This document shows positions 1 to 9,339 of a stretch of DNA of 64,000 bases, piece by piece. How positions within the stretch are numbered: the first letter of the stretch is position 1; every line of letters starts with the position of its first letter. The stretch spans positions 282,740 through 346,739 of the forward strand of contig JBHGBD010000002.1 in the NCBI GenBank assembly GCA_041946825.1, in the 5' to 3' direction. The stretch is from CAZTHM01 sp041946825 (GTDB lineage: Bacteria > Acidobacteriota > Terriglobia > UBA7540). Below the pieces are notes generated by a model. It saw only the letters and a program-made list of their open reading frames with translations. It searched no databases and was not told where the DNA came from. A program made the translations under genes and the position numbers.

Positions 1-387
1 GCCGATCGAAAAGGAAACGCCGTGGATTTGCGCCAGGTCGCGCCGCCCTCTTCCGGCGAGGTGTATTTCTTCTACGGCAGGGACTTCAAGGAAGGCTGGT
101 GCGCACTCACCGACCCCGCGGACCGGTTCACCTGGGGCCTTGTGTTTTCGCCAACGTTCTTCCGCTCATGCTGGATGTTCTCCAGCTACGGCGGCTGGCG
201 GAATCATCATCTGGCGATTCTCGAACCTTCAACTTCCTTCCCTCAACAAGTCGAGAACGCGATTCGAAATAAAACCGCAGCGGTTTTGCCCGCCGGAGGG
301 ACACTCGAGACTTCGGTCGTCCTGCAAGTTCAGGGAGGGCTGACGCATGTTAAGGGGTTGACACCTGAGGGAGAATTCCGCTCCTGA
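1..387 (+). CDS. 3' end of a gene cut by the window edge; possible mutarotase-fold protein
   Basis: The reading frame is open from base 1 without a convincing start (a GTG lies at 22), so the gene most likely begins before the window and ends at the TGA at 385-387. The visible 129 residues include an aromatic stretch followed by ILEPSTSFPQ, and a glycine-rich stretch before VVLQVQGG. This order resembles the C-terminal part of galactose-mutarotase-fold (aldose 1-epimerase-like) proteins, where a conserved glutamate lies in an LEP-type motif. That resemblance is only suggestive. The gene faces the LacI gene convergently with a 42-base gap. Sugar-related context is consistent with a role in carbohydrate use, but no specific substrate can be named. 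Confidence 0.6.
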   Translation, partial: ADRKGNAVDLRQVAPPSSGEVYFFYGRDFKEGWCALTDPADRFTWGLVFSPTFFRSCWMFSSYGGWRNHHLAILEPSTSFPQQVENAIRNKTAAVLPAGGTLETSVVLQVQGGLTHVKGLTPEGEFRS

Positions 388-429
388 CAAAATGCGCGCC
401 AGGCACCATCCTCCCTCATATCTTCGTCA

Positions 430-1482
430 TCAGGCGGTTGACTTTCTTTGTCCAGTCCTTGCCGGCGCCGCGACAATGTCCCGGCAGGAGTCCCGCTTAA
501 CGAGCTGGGTCGGAATGGTGAATTGCTGGGGAGGAAGGTCAGGATCAGTCAGGCGATTCAAAACCGCTTCCGCCAGGCGCTGTCCGATCTGTTCGGGGAA
601 GACTCGGACAGTGGTAAGCGCCGGATGCAGCATCGGCGCCTCGATATCGTTGTACCCCACCACACTGATATCTTCAGGCGCGCGCAAGCCGAAATCACGC
701 AGCGCGCGATAGGTCCCGTCCGCCGCGGGGTCGCTCCCGGTGAAAATGGCCGTCACCGGTTTCTTCTGAACGAGGATGGATTTGGTGGCGAGATATCCCA
801 CTTCCTGCTCGTCGCCGGAATCGATACCCGCCTGTTGCGGCGTCAGACCCGCTTCCTCCATCCTCATGCGGTAGCCATCGAAGCGTCGCGCGAACCACGG
901 AAGGCGCGAATTCCCCACGAACCAGATATCGTGGTGACCCAACGATTGGAGAAAGCGCGTTGCCTCGTAACCACCCTGGATGTCGTCGAACCAGACCACG
1001 TCGCACTTTTCAGGGTGCCAGGAGCCTATGAGATTGTTGCCGAGGATCGCGAACGGAATCCCTTTGTGATGCAGCACATCGATGAAATTCTGCGAGTTGA
1101 CGCCTGCTACGATGACGGCACGAACCACGTCGCGGCGCTGCAAGATGGGCGGCGCGTAGACTTCCCGCCAGGGTATGTTCGGCGGATAACGAAATGAGAG
1201 AAACAGCATGTTGTAGTTGTGCGCCGCGCAGTAGGCCTCGGCGGCCACGAGGACGCGCGAGTGAAACGGATGCAACAAGTCGCGATTGCAGAGCAGAAAC
1301 GCGATGACGTTGGCCTTGCCCTGCCGGTAGAGGTCAACTCCCAGTTTAGCGGCGGCTTCCCTGACCCTTTGCAGGATGGGTGGGCTGACGCGCGCGCTGC
1401 CGTTCGCAACGCGCGAGACAGTGGCCAGGCTTACCTTCGCCAGGTCGGCGACCTGCTGAAACGTCTGTTTTCTTCTGGCCAC
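430..1482 (-). CDS. LacI/PurR-family transcriptional regulator
   Basis: A 350-residue protein of normal LacI-family length. Residues 8-55 form the helix-turn-helix and hinge helix (FQQVADLAKVSLATVSRVAN, then ARVSPPILQRVREAA), which bind operator DNA. Residues about 65-330 are the periplasmic-binding-protein-like effector domain, ending with the typical VVGYNDIEAP and LTTVRVFPEQIG segments. The start is a GTG at 1480-1482 preceded by AAGGGAGG at a good distance, a strong ribosome site. It lies 15 bases downstream of the hydrolase gene on the same strand and is probably co-transcribed with it, so it likely senses a sugar released by that locus. Its operator is not known; candidates are the dyads near 3719 and 18104. 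Confidence 0.93.
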   Translation of the reverse strand: MARRKQTFQQVADLAKVSLATVSRVANGSARVSPPILQRVREAAAKLGVDLYRQGKANVIAFLLCNRDLLHPFHSRVLVAAEAYCAAHNYNMLFLSFRYPPNIPWREVYAPPILQRRDVVRAVIVAGVNSQNFIDVLHHKGIPFAILGNNLIGSWHPEKCDVVWFDDIQGGYEATRFLQSLGHHDIWFVGNSRLPWFARRFDGYRMRMEEAGLTPQQAGIDSGDEQEVGYLATKSILVQKKPVTAIFTGSDPAADGTYRALRDFGLRAPEDISVVGYNDIEAPMLHPALTTVRVFPEQIGQRLAEAVLNRLTDPDLPPQQFTIPTQLVKRDSCRDIVAAPARTGQRKSTA

Positions 1483-1497
1483 AATAAACCTCCCTTA

Positions 1498-3585
1498 TTA
1501 CGGCTTCCCGAGGGACTTCCGAACTTCGCGCAATGTGTCGGCAACGCTCGTCCGCGCCAGCCAATCGGGAGCGGCGTTCATCTCCGGATCAAACCGGAAG
1601 ATGAGCCAGTCCCGGCTTTCTCGCGGATATCTTCGCCACTCGGGTAGCAACCCCTCGAGCTGCGCGCAAACTCGACGCAGCGCCGCTTCACTTTCCGGGC
1701 CCTTCTCCTTCGCCATCGAGTGGCTGCGCCAAAGCAGTTCCCGCCAAAGCGCGAAGGTGCGGAAGTAGAGCAACGTCAGATCGGCGGCGCGGCGGAACTC
1801 CCGCAACGCTTCCTGGTTGGGCGCCTGGCGCGCATCGAGCTGGTGAAGCAATGTGTGGATTTCGGACGCGAGGGTCAGAGCCTTGCGGTTGGACTGCAGT
1901 ATTTCGCCGAGCGAGTGCTTCTCGAAAACCGCCGCGCTCTCGGCCGAGAAGGGCTGAAATAACATAGTCCATTTGAACGCCCCGCGGTCGTCCGCCCCCA
2001 GATACGTTGTCCTCCACAAATCGTAAGAAAGGAAAAGCGCTTTGGATGCAGCCGCGACATTCCCCTCTCCGAAGTTAAGCGCCGCCCAGTCGCGGGTGAT
2101 CTCGCGGGCGGTCTCATCGGGATTCCAGGCAAGTCTTGAGAAGAGGTAAAGCGAGGCGAGTGCCGGCCGGAAGCCATGACGGACAAAATCATATTCGTCG
2201 TACTTCCCTACCCAGACCCCGGGAAAGATGCACCCCGCCAGCCACGGCCCCCAGGCGTCGACCGCAACCACTCCATTCGCGCGGGCGTCCCGAAAGCGCT
2301 CCTCCCAGAAAACGGGATAGAAAAGAAGGTCCCCCCAACCATCGAATTGCCGAAAGACGTCAAAGGTGACAGAGAATCGCCGCAGCTTCGGCGCACCGCC
2401 TTTAATGAGTGGATTCTCCCCGACACTCAGGAAGAAATCCCCGTTGGTTTCCTTGGTGTCGAACATGATCCCGGGCTCGGAGGCTTCCCCGAGGACGCGG
2501 TTAAAGCCCTCCATCTCGTCTGTGACCATCCACATCCTCACGATTAACCGCCGCCCGCACTTCCTCACGATTGTGTCGTAGTAGTGGCTCGCCATCCGCC
2601 CTGCGCCTTCGAGTGATTTCCAAAGCGTGACCCCTCGATAGGCCAATCTTGGCGAGGGTTCGGTCATCGTCAGAATGATTCCGTCGATCGTCGTGCGGTC
2701 AAAAAGTTCGCGAAATTTCGCATCCACCAGTTCCCAGGTGGCGGCGGAATTGTCGGTCAACCCGCGCGCCTCCAGGTGATCGGGCAACGAGAACTCGTAG
2801 ATTTGCAGGAAGAGTTGCAAATGCAGGGAGTGCGCGTAATCGGCTAACTCCGACAAGGCTCGACAGAAAACCGCTGAGCGTACTCGGTGCAGGCTGTCGG
2901 GCGGATACACGCGATTGCCGTCGCCCCACAGGTCGTAATTGATGTAGTCCTCGACGTTCAAGTTGAGGAACGCGACGGAATTGAATCCCCATGGCAGCAA
3001 TCGCCGCATCGCTTCTTTGGAGGACTCTACCTGTTCCCGGAGCAACCGCTCATTGACGTAGGGCTCGTGGCGGTAGTAATAACCTTCATCGGGCAAGTTA
3101 AACAGAATTCCCTGGTAGGAGAAGATCCTCTCTGCGAACGCCGGCCTTTCGGTCCGCCGCATCTTCCAATCGATTCCGTCACGACGAATCGCTTCCGCCA
3201 GCTTGAATGCGCCGTGAACCAGCCCTACGCCCTTCGAGGAAAGAAGAAGGCCGTTCGTGGTCGGAGCGATCTCAAAGGCCTGGCTTGAGACTTCCTGGTC
3301 GTCGCGAAACTCGCCATTTCCTCTCAGCACAATTCTCTGGCCATTGCGAGGAAGGGCCTCGGCAGTTTCCGCTTTGAGGCGGCGCGCCTCGAGCGCCTGC
3401 CTCAAGTCGTCTAACGCTAGTTTCAGCGCGACGTCCTGGCCCGGCGCGCGGTCGAGGACAATGGAAGTGGGCGTCGCGGGGCTGGGTTGCGAACGCAGGG
3501 GTGGCGAATGTACGCAGGCCAGAAAAATCGCAATCAGCAAAGCCAAGCAAGCTTTTGACCCTTCCTGGGCTGGGCCTGCGACCAT
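1498..3585 (-). CDS. Secreted glycoside hydrolase-like protein, alpha-glucuronidase (GH67)-like architecture
   Basis: About 695 residues from the chosen start. After a hydrophobic export segment (ACLALLIAIFLACVHS) there is an N-terminal domain of about 110 residues with ALDDLRQALEAR and a KGVGLVHGAFKLAEAI helix, as in the GH20b/GH67 N-terminal domain. A TIM-barrel-like part follows with GFNSVAFLNLN, IDGIILTMTEPSPR and MFDTKETNGDFF. The overall plan recalls alpha-glucuronidases (GH67/GH115), but I cannot confirm the catalytic acids, so the substrate is open. The frame extends to a TTG at 3651, but a likely minus-strand promoter (-10 at 3630-3635) lies inside that extension, so I prefer the ATG at 3583-3585. 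It forms an operon with the LacI gene and is divergent from the GH106 gene. Confidence 0.7.
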   Translation of the reverse strand: MVAGPAQEGSKACLALLIAIFLACVHSPPLRSQPSPATPTSIVLDRAPGQDVALKLALDDLRQALEARRLKAETAEALPRNGQRIVLRGNGEFRDDQEVSSQAFEIAPTTNGLLLSSKGVGLVHGAFKLAEAIRRDGIDWKMRRTERPAFAERIFSYQGILFNLPDEGYYYRHEPYVNERLLREQVESSKEAMRRLLPWGFNSVAFLNLNVEDYINYDLWGDGNRVYPPDSLHRVRSAVFCRALSELADYAHSLHLQLFLQIYEFSLPDHLEARGLTDNSAATWELVDAKFRELFDRTTIDGIILTMTEPSPRLAYRGVTLWKSLEGAGRMASHYYDTIVRKCGRRLIVRMWMVTDEMEGFNRVLGEASEPGIMFDTKETNGDFFLSVGENPLIKGGAPKLRRFSVTFDVFRQFDGWGDLLFYPVFWEERFRDARANGVVAVDAWGPWLAGCIFPGVWVGKYDEYDFVRHGFRPALASLYLFSRLAWNPDETAREITRDWAALNFGEGNVAAASKALFLSYDLWRTTYLGADDRGAFKWTMLFQPFSAESAAVFEKHSLGEILQSNRKALTLASEIHTLLHQLDARQAPNQEALREFRRAADLTLLYFRTFALWRELLWRSHSMAKEKGPESEAALRRVCAQLEGLLPEWRRYPRESRDWLIFRFDPEMNAAPDWLARTSVADTLREVRKSLGKP

Positions 3586-3629
3586 TTGGATGTCACTCAG
3601 ACAGATCTCAACGGCTCTTGAAAGGTTGC

Positions 3630-3658
3630 ACAATACCATGAAAACTTGCAATTGACAA
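3630..3658 (-). promoter_or_regulatory. Predicted sigma70 promoter for the 3585-1498 hydrolase/LacI operon
   Basis: On the minus strand, TTGTCA (3658-3653) and TATTGT (3635-3630) are 17 bases apart. The -35 shares five bases with the -35 of the plus-strand promoter at 3652. Initiation would fall near 3624, which places the ATG at 3585 within a normal leader. Confidence 0.45.
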
Positions 3659-3680
3659 AGCCTTCAGCCCAACCTATAGT
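3652..3680 (+). promoter_or_regulatory. Predicted strong sigma70 promoter for the GH106 gene
   Basis: TTGACA (3652-3657), a 17-base spacer, then TATAGT (3675-3680): five of six -10 positions and all six -35 positions fit the consensus. Transcription would start near 3687, about 86 bases before the ATG at 3773. The dyad ATTGAAAACAAT (3719-3730) lies within this leader and could be an operator. Confidence 0.65.
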
Positions 3681-3718
3681 CTGGGCGACGATGCAAGCAC
3701 GAGTTGAGCCTGGAACCC

Positions 3719-3730
3719 ATTGAAAACAAT
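3719..3730. promoter_or_regulatory. Dyad ATTGAAAACAAT in the GH106 leader
   Basis: Arms ATTG/CAAT flank AAAA. The same 12 bases in reverse orientation occur at 39691-39702, also between genes. It may be a regulator site or a chance match in AT-rich leader DNA. Confidence 0.25.
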
Positions 3731-3772
3731 ATGGATGCTGTACTTGCTTACTCATCCTATGTTGACCCTTAA

Positions 3773-6742
3773 ATGAAACGCGCCTTCCTTCTCTTGATGA
3801 TTGCGGCGGCGTGCGGATGGTCCCCAACCACCTGCGTCTGCCAGGAGTTGACACTCGAGCAGCAGTTCAAAACCCCACCAGCAAGCTTCGGGCCCTCGTG
3901 TAATTGGTGGTGGTTTGGGGGGGCGTACTCAAAAAGTGATATCCGAGAGAATCTCGAGGCAATGAAAGCCGCCGGGCTCGGCGGCTTCCGGATCTTCCCC
4001 GTGTACCCACTCGCCAAAGATGACCCCACCCGTGGTATCCACAACGCCCCCTATCTCTCTCCGGAATTTCTCGGCCTCGTTCAGGAAGCGGTGCGATACG
4101 GCTCGGAGATCGGTTTGACTGCGGATTCACTTCTCGGCGACGGCTGGCCGTTTGGCGGACCCTACATTCCTCCTGAGCTTGGAGCTGGTCAGCTCAAATT
4201 CTTTTCTAAGGAAGTATCCGGACCGCAGGTTTTCTCCGGACGCATCCCCGGCGCCGTGACGTCTCTCGAGAAACTGCTCGCAGTGCAGGCGGCGGAGATA
4301 ATCTCGGATGGCGGCGTGCGCCTTGAAACGGTTGTGGACCTCACTCCGCGAGTTCACGAAGGCGAGATACGAGGCTGGCGCGTTCCCCCGGGCCGCTGGT
4401 TGCTGATGACATTCGTCGGCGGATACACCGGCATGAAAGTGAAGCGCGCCTCGGTGGGGGGCGAAGGGTTAGTGCTCGACCACTTCAGCCGCGAGGCGTT
4501 GGAGTTGCACCTGAAGCACAACGGTGACGCCCAGAAGCCCTATCTCTCCGGGGCCAGGACCATCTTCATGGACAGCTGGGAGGTTTTCGGGTCGAATTGG
4601 ACTCCCAAACTGCCTGAAGAATTCGAGAAGCGCCGCGGCTATTCTCTCACCCCTTATCTCGCGGCATTGTTCTTGGTCTCCGGCGAAGCAGGCGCAAGGA
4701 TTCGCTACGATTTCCGCAGGACGGTTTCCGAGTTGGCGCTGGAGAATTTCTATGTTCCGCTCAAACAATGGGCGCATCAAAACGGATTCCAGACGCGTGT
4801 GCAGGCTCACGGAACTCCGGCCGACATCATCGAGGCCTACGGGGTGAATGATTTTCCGGAAGGTGAATCCTACGGAGCAGAAGACCGGCGTCGAATCAAC
4901 ATCCGCGACCGCAAGCTGGCCAGTTCAGCCGGGCATCTCTTCGGGCGAGACCAGGTCTCCGCCGAGAGCTTTACCTGGCTTCGTTGCCCGGCATTCCTCG
5001 TCACGCTCGAAAACATGAAGGCCGCTGCCGACGCGCTCTATCTGGATGGGATCAATCAGATCTATTACCACGGCGTGCCGCTCTCACCCTCCTGGGCCAA
5101 ACCTCCTGGATGGTATTACTACGCCGCGACGTATGTGGGCCCTGGAAACACCTGGTGGCCTTACTTGAACCATCTCTCCGATTACATTCGCCGCGCCGAC
5201 TTTCTTCTTCAGCAGGGCCAGCCTGTCGTGAAGGTCGCCGTCTACCTTCCGATCGAGGATGTCTGGTCGAATGCTTCCGGTGACTGGCACGACCTGGCGG
5301 GCGGGCTCGAAAAACAACTCGAGGAAGGCGGCAACGCTAGCATGGCGGCCATGCTGGCTTCTTTGCAGGATGGCGGTTTTGATTTCGATTTCATTAACGC
5401 GCGGCGCCTCGCGGAAGGTCGGGTTGCCGGGGGCGCCTTGTGCGTCGGGCCGATGAAATACCGCGTCGTCATTCTGCCGAAGGTCGAAGCGATGGAACCG
5501 GACACCCTCGAAAGGCTCCGCGATTTCGCGCGCGCTGGTGGAAGTGTAGTCGCAATCCACCGGGTGCCTGGCCGTGCGCCGGGTTTCGTCGATGCCTCAA
5601 GCAAGACCGCGAGGGTCACGCAGTTCGCCCGCGAACTCTTTGGCGACGCGGCCGATTCAAGCCGCCCACCCTGGCGTGGGGTCCTTCGCGCGCGGGGGAA
5701 TAAGTGCGGCGCGGGTGAAGGGATTGTTCTTCTTCCGGATCCCTACCAGAACCTCGCTCCCCGCGCCTCCGCGCTATCGCGCATCGTGGCAAAGATCACT
5801 CCTCCCGATTTGGTTTTTGAGCCCGGGGAAACCGAAATCGGGTTCGTCCACCGCGAGACAAATAATCACAGAATCTTCTTTATTGCCAATATCAGTCCTA
5901 ACGAGAAGCGGATCCGGGCACGGTTTAATGTTACGGGCGAGGCGCCACGCGAATTCGACGCGATGACGGGGTCGATTCAGCCGTTGTACGAATTTCAGAC
6001 CGAGGGCGAATTCACAGAGGTTCAATTGCAGTTCGAGCCCTGGGAGTCGAAGTTCGTGATCTTCCGTCAGGAAAAGCCAACGGACAGCGTGACGGGATCG
6101 AACGCCCAGCGCGTATTGCGCGTCCTTGATGACGGACAATCGGTTGAAGCCGAGGTTGATCAGAACGGGATTTTCCAGGCCAGGACCGCCTCGGGCGCTC
6201 TTGAGGCGGCGGTTAGGGACCTTCCCGCGCCGATGGCGATTGCACCATGGCATCTGAGCAGCAACGGCATCGAGAAGAATCTCCCCACGCTTGTCAGTTG
6301 GACGGAATTTCCTGAATTACGCGATTTTTCGGGGACCGCAACGTATCGCGGCCGGTTCATTCTGGCGACCTCTTACGTCGCTCCGGGCGCGAGACTCGAA
6401 CTGGATTTGGGCGAAGTCCACGATGTCGCTGAGATCTCACTGAACGGCGAACTCTGCGGCGTGGTCTGGAAGCGGCCTTACAAGGTGGAGATTACGGAAT
6501 CAGCAAAGTCTGGTGTGAACGATCTGGAAATTCGGGTTACGAACAGCCTGATGAATCGCATGCGGGTCAAACAACCCACCGAAGCCGACCGCCCACCGGC
6601 CATGTCACCTGAAATGATGCGCGACTACGTCCCCGAGCCGGTACCTTCCGGTCTGCTCGGCCCCGTGCGGATTCAACCCTGGCGGAAGATCACGCTCCGA
6701 GCAAGGTCCGCAAACCCGCCACCGGGATCAGCAATTCCGTGA
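3773..6742 (+). CDS. Secreted alpha-L-rhamnosidase-like glycoside hydrolase (GH106 type)
   Basis: A 989-residue protein with a signal peptide (MKRAFLLLMIAAACG, cleavage near residue 24). Residues 36-130 carry the hallmark start of GH106 proteins: CNWWWFGG, then an NLEAMKAAGLGGFRIFPVYP barrel strand and an LLGDGWPFGGP loop. The central barrel runs to roughly residue 700. Residues about 850-930 are a jelly-roll domain (YRGRF, LDLGEVHDVAEISLNGELCG, WKRPYKVEIT) typical of the GH2-like sugar-binding module at the C terminus of this family. GH106 enzymes release L-rhamnose from pectic rhamnogalacturonan or rhamnosides; that is family knowledge, and the exact substrate is not visible. The 3' end overlaps the convergent lyase gene by 15 bases. 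Confidence 0.85.
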   Translation: MKRAFLLLMIAAACGWSPTTCVCQELTLEQQFKTPPASFGPSCNWWWFGGAYSKSDIRENLEAMKAAGLGGFRIFPVYPLAKDDPTRGIHNAPYLSPEFLGLVQEAVRYGSEIGLTADSLLGDGWPFGGPYIPPELGAGQLKFFSKEVSGPQVFSGRIPGAVTSLEKLLAVQAAEIISDGGVRLETVVDLTPRVHEGEIRGWRVPPGRWLLMTFVGGYTGMKVKRASVGGEGLVLDHFSREALELHLKHNGDAQKPYLSGARTIFMDSWEVFGSNWTPKLPEEFEKRRGYSLTPYLAALFLVSGEAGARIRYDFRRTVSELALENFYVPLKQWAHQNGFQTRVQAHGTPADIIEAYGVNDFPEGESYGAEDRRRINIRDRKLASSAGHLFGRDQVSAESFTWLRCPAFLVTLENMKAAADALYLDGINQIYYHGVPLSPSWAKPPGWYYYAATYVGPGNTWWPYLNHLSDYIRRADFLLQQGQPVVKVAVYLPIEDVWSNASGDWHDLAGGLEKQLEEGGNASMAAMLASLQDGGFDFDFINARRLAEGRVAGGALCVGPMKYRVVILPKVEAMEPDTLERLRDFARAGGSVVAIHRVPGRAPGFVDASSKTARVTQFARELFGDAADSSRPPWRGVLRARGNKCGAGEGIVLLPDPYQNLAPRASALSRIVAKITPPDLVFEPGETEIGFVHRETNNHRIFFIANISPNEKRIRARFNVTGEAPREFDAMTGSIQPLYEFQTEGEFTEVQLQFEPWESKFVIFRQEKPTDSVTGSNAQRVLRVLDDGQSVEAEVDQNGIFQARTASGALEAAVRDLPAPMAIAPWHLSSNGIEKNLPTLVSWTEFPELRDFSGTATYRGRFILATSYVAPGARLELDLGEVHDVAEISLNGELCGVVWKRPYKVEITESAKSGVNDLEIRVTNSLMNRMRVKQPTEADRPPAMSPEMMRDYVPEPVPSGLLGPVRIQPWRKITLRARSANPPPGSAIP

Positions 6743-9217
6743 TAGCTCATTTTCCTCGAATTTCAAGGCGGCCAGACATGCTTGCCCGTACGCTAACAGA
6801 CCCACCGGCACCAACGGTCGGGTCTGACCCAGGAATTGCGCCGGGCGACCCGTGTCCTTGGCTTTCTCTTCATTGTTGACGCCCCACTCTGCCATCACGT
6901 CGCCGCGTCCGTTGGGGTCGGAAGAGAGATTTTGATTCTGGCGGATTTTTTCCAGAACAGCCCGCGCAACTCTCGCGTATCGAGGTTCGCCGGTTTTGGC
7001 GCTAAGGATCGCGAGACCGTATAGGGCAAGCGGCGCTTCACCGATCTCGACCGTACCACTGCCGTCTTCCTTGTAAAGATAGGCGAGTGCCCGATCGAGC
7101 GACTTCAGAACGTTGCCGTCGCCGGTAATCGAATAATAGTCGGCCAGAGCCATCACGGCATGCTCCACGAATCCTTCGATCCGGGGACTCCTCAGGTTGC
7201 CCATGTAGGCGGGCCAGCTTCCATTGGGATTCTGAAACTTCAGGAACGCTGAGACGGCGGGCTTGGCTGCCGACAAATACTTAGCATCGCCGGTGTACGC
7301 TTGGAATTGACACATCATGTGAAGAAATACCGCCGTGCTCCGAGCATCCACTTGCGTGAAATCCGCCTTGAAGTCACGCAAGCGCTCACCGCACCGCAGC
7401 GCCCAATCCCACGCCACAGGATCACCACTTACTCCCGCCCAAACGAGCAAGCCAAGCAGCCACGAGTGGTCGGGTTCGCCGCCCTCTCCCAGCGCCACGT
7501 AGCAGTGGCCGTAGCTGTGCGTCCACATGCCCCAATGGGGATGATGGCGGATATCCACGTCAAGCAGATGCCGGGCAACAATCCGGCAGCGCTCCCAGAC
7601 TTTCCGATCGCCGGTTCGAAAGTAGTACAGCAAAAGTCCAAGTAGGGAGTCACGCTCGTTGTTATGCCAGTAGCCCTCGCGTGCCATTTCCCCCATTTCG
7701 CCCCACTTGGTTCCCGGGTGGCACATGTAATTGGTGGAAGCGGTGAAGTACTTGAAATCACCGTAATCGAATTTCCCATAGCACTTGGCGTGGTCGATGT
7801 GTCGGTCAAGCCACCCGAAGCTCTCGTCGAACATGCGTTCGAGTTCGTGGGAGTCCTTGGGGTTGTACGGCGCCATCGGCCCCAGCGCGCCGGTTGCGGC
7901 AACATAGACAGGGTCGAGGTGGCCGCGGATGGGATTGAGAGCTCCGCTCCACCATTTCTTCTCGAAGGTCGGCCCGCCATCGTGTCCAGTCCAAAAACTC
8001 AAGATGATCGTCTGGGTCTTGGCAAGTCCCTGGCGCGCATCCAGGCATTTCTTCGCGGGATCAACGAACGCTTGGTAGGGATGCGGCATGATCGGCCAGT
8101 ATTTCGTCATCGAGTACAAGCCCTGCCCTTCGGGGTGGGCGGGAAGGAGGGGCTTACTGAGCAAATGCTCGGTAGCGCGCTCGGGCCAGAGTCCGATGCT
8201 TAACTCGCCTGCCTTCACTGCGATTTCGTTGGGATATTGTTGCCAAAAATCCGGAACCCAAACGGCAAGGCTGCGGCTCTCATTTTGCAAGTACAGCCAT
8301 CCGGGCGCGCGCGCGCCGTTGCACCCGCCGCTCGAGAGATTCTGAATTCGCCCATCAGGATTGAGCGTCTTCGCCCAATATTGATTGTGGTCCTCCTGGA
8401 GAATGTAGACCGGCCAATCCTTGAGAAACGGTCCGTCGTAGACACCGGTTTCGCAACCAATCACCAGGCGGTTCGGGTCAAAATCGATCGGCAAGGTGAT
8501 CCGAATATCGCGGATCTGCTCGGAGGGTTTGTCCGTGGCGTTGATCCACGTGACATCCAGTGAAGCCTCGGGGCGGCCACGATAGAAGGTCGAGCGGATG
8601 ATAAAGTCAAACAGCCCTTCGCCGTCTTCGGCTCGACATCTGCCTTCCAGCCGCCTCACGAAGCGCACCGGCCCCGTCTCTTCTACGAATTTGTGCAAGG
8701 TATCGCCCGCAAGAGACGAACGGAACACTTTGCCATCATGCCGAGCGAGCACGAAGTCGAAGGTCTTTCCTTCCGCAACGTTTTGTTGGTCTGCGTCAAG
8801 CGTTCGCGACGCATCGGGCGATGACGGTGACCGTCCCTTTTTCAATATGTAGTCGCCGGGACCTTCCTCCGCCTCGAAGACGACGTAAAGCCAACGCACG
8901 CTGCTATCGTCCCAGCGCGTGGTTGGCCGGACCTGAGTCAGCACCGGTTTGCCGACTGGAGATACGACAGTCCAATCACCAACACCTCTCAGTTGTCCGT
9001 GGGCAAAGGGCACGGCCGCTTCGACCGGCGCGCCGAGTGGGGGCAAGCCCGCGGGACCTTCGACGCGGATGGCGATCGCCCCGTCGGCAACCTTCGGCCA
9101 GGGCGGAGCGGCGGCAGCCTCAACCGGCACGGCTGAAGCCAGGGAGGCGGCGGCACTGGTTTCGAGGGCCTTTCGGAAAAACCCGCGGCGCGAGAGCTTA
9201 CCCGCTCTTTTGGCCAT
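6728..9217 (-). CDS. Exo-rhamnogalacturonan lyase-like protein (YetA/PcRGLX, PL26 type), Tat-exported
   Basis: An 829-residue protein starting with a twin-arginine signal (LSRRGFFRKALETSAAASLA), so it is exported folded. Residues 45-150 form the N-terminal beta domain (IAIRVEGPAGLPPLGAPVEA, TRWDDSSVRWLYVVFEA), residues 150-420 a second beta domain, and residues about 430-810 an alpha/alpha-toroid rich in W, H and Y (YGHCYVALGEGGEPDHSWLLG, NPNGSWPAYMGN). This three-domain order matches the YetA/PcRGLX family, which cleaves rhamnogalacturonan I chains by beta-elimination. Assignment rests on remembered family features. It lies beside the GH106 gene, and together they would dismantle the rhamnose-galacturonate backbone. 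A GTG/ATG re-start is not needed; the Tat signal begins directly after the first Met. Confidence 0.8.
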   Translation of the reverse strand: MAKRAGKLSRRGFFRKALETSAAASLASAVPVEAAAAPPWPKVADGAIAIRVEGPAGLPPLGAPVEAAVPFAHGQLRGVGDWTVVSPVGKPVLTQVRPTTRWDDSSVRWLYVVFEAEEGPGDYILKKGRSPSSPDASRTLDADQQNVAEGKTFDFVLARHDGKVFRSSLAGDTLHKFVEETGPVRFVRRLEGRCRAEDGEGLFDFIIRSTFYRGRPEASLDVTWINATDKPSEQIRDIRITLPIDFDPNRLVIGCETGVYDGPFLKDWPVYILQEDHNQYWAKTLNPDGRIQNLSSGGCNGARAPGWLYLQNESRSLAVWVPDFWQQYPNEIAVKAGELSIGLWPERATEHLLSKPLLPAHPEGQGLYSMTKYWPIMPHPYQAFVDPAKKCLDARQGLAKTQTIILSFWTGHDGGPTFEKKWWSGALNPIRGHLDPVYVAATGALGPMAPYNPKDSHELERMFDESFGWLDRHIDHAKCYGKFDYGDFKYFTASTNYMCHPGTKWGEMGEMAREGYWHNNERDSLLGLLLYYFRTGDRKVWERCRIVARHLLDVDIRHHPHWGMWTHSYGHCYVALGEGGEPDHSWLLGLLVWAGVSGDPVAWDWALRCGERLRDFKADFTQVDARSTAVFLHMMCQFQAYTGDAKYLSAAKPAVSAFLKFQNPNGSWPAYMGNLRSPRIEGFVEHAVMALADYYSITGDGNVLKSLDRALAYLYKEDGSGTVEIGEAPLALYGLAILSAKTGEPRYARVARAVLEKIRQNQNLSSDPNGRGDVMAEWGVNNEEKAKDTGRPAQFLGQTRPLVPVGLLAYGQACLAALKFEENELSRNC

Positions 9218-9339
9218 TCTGATTCCCCTCTACGAAACTAGTCCGGTTCCGAACCAAGCCTGACGGACCGGAAATGTCGGGCTGGAATAGCACGGGCCGA
9301 TTGTGGCGCTTGACGAGTAGCGAAGGCAATGATGTTTGT

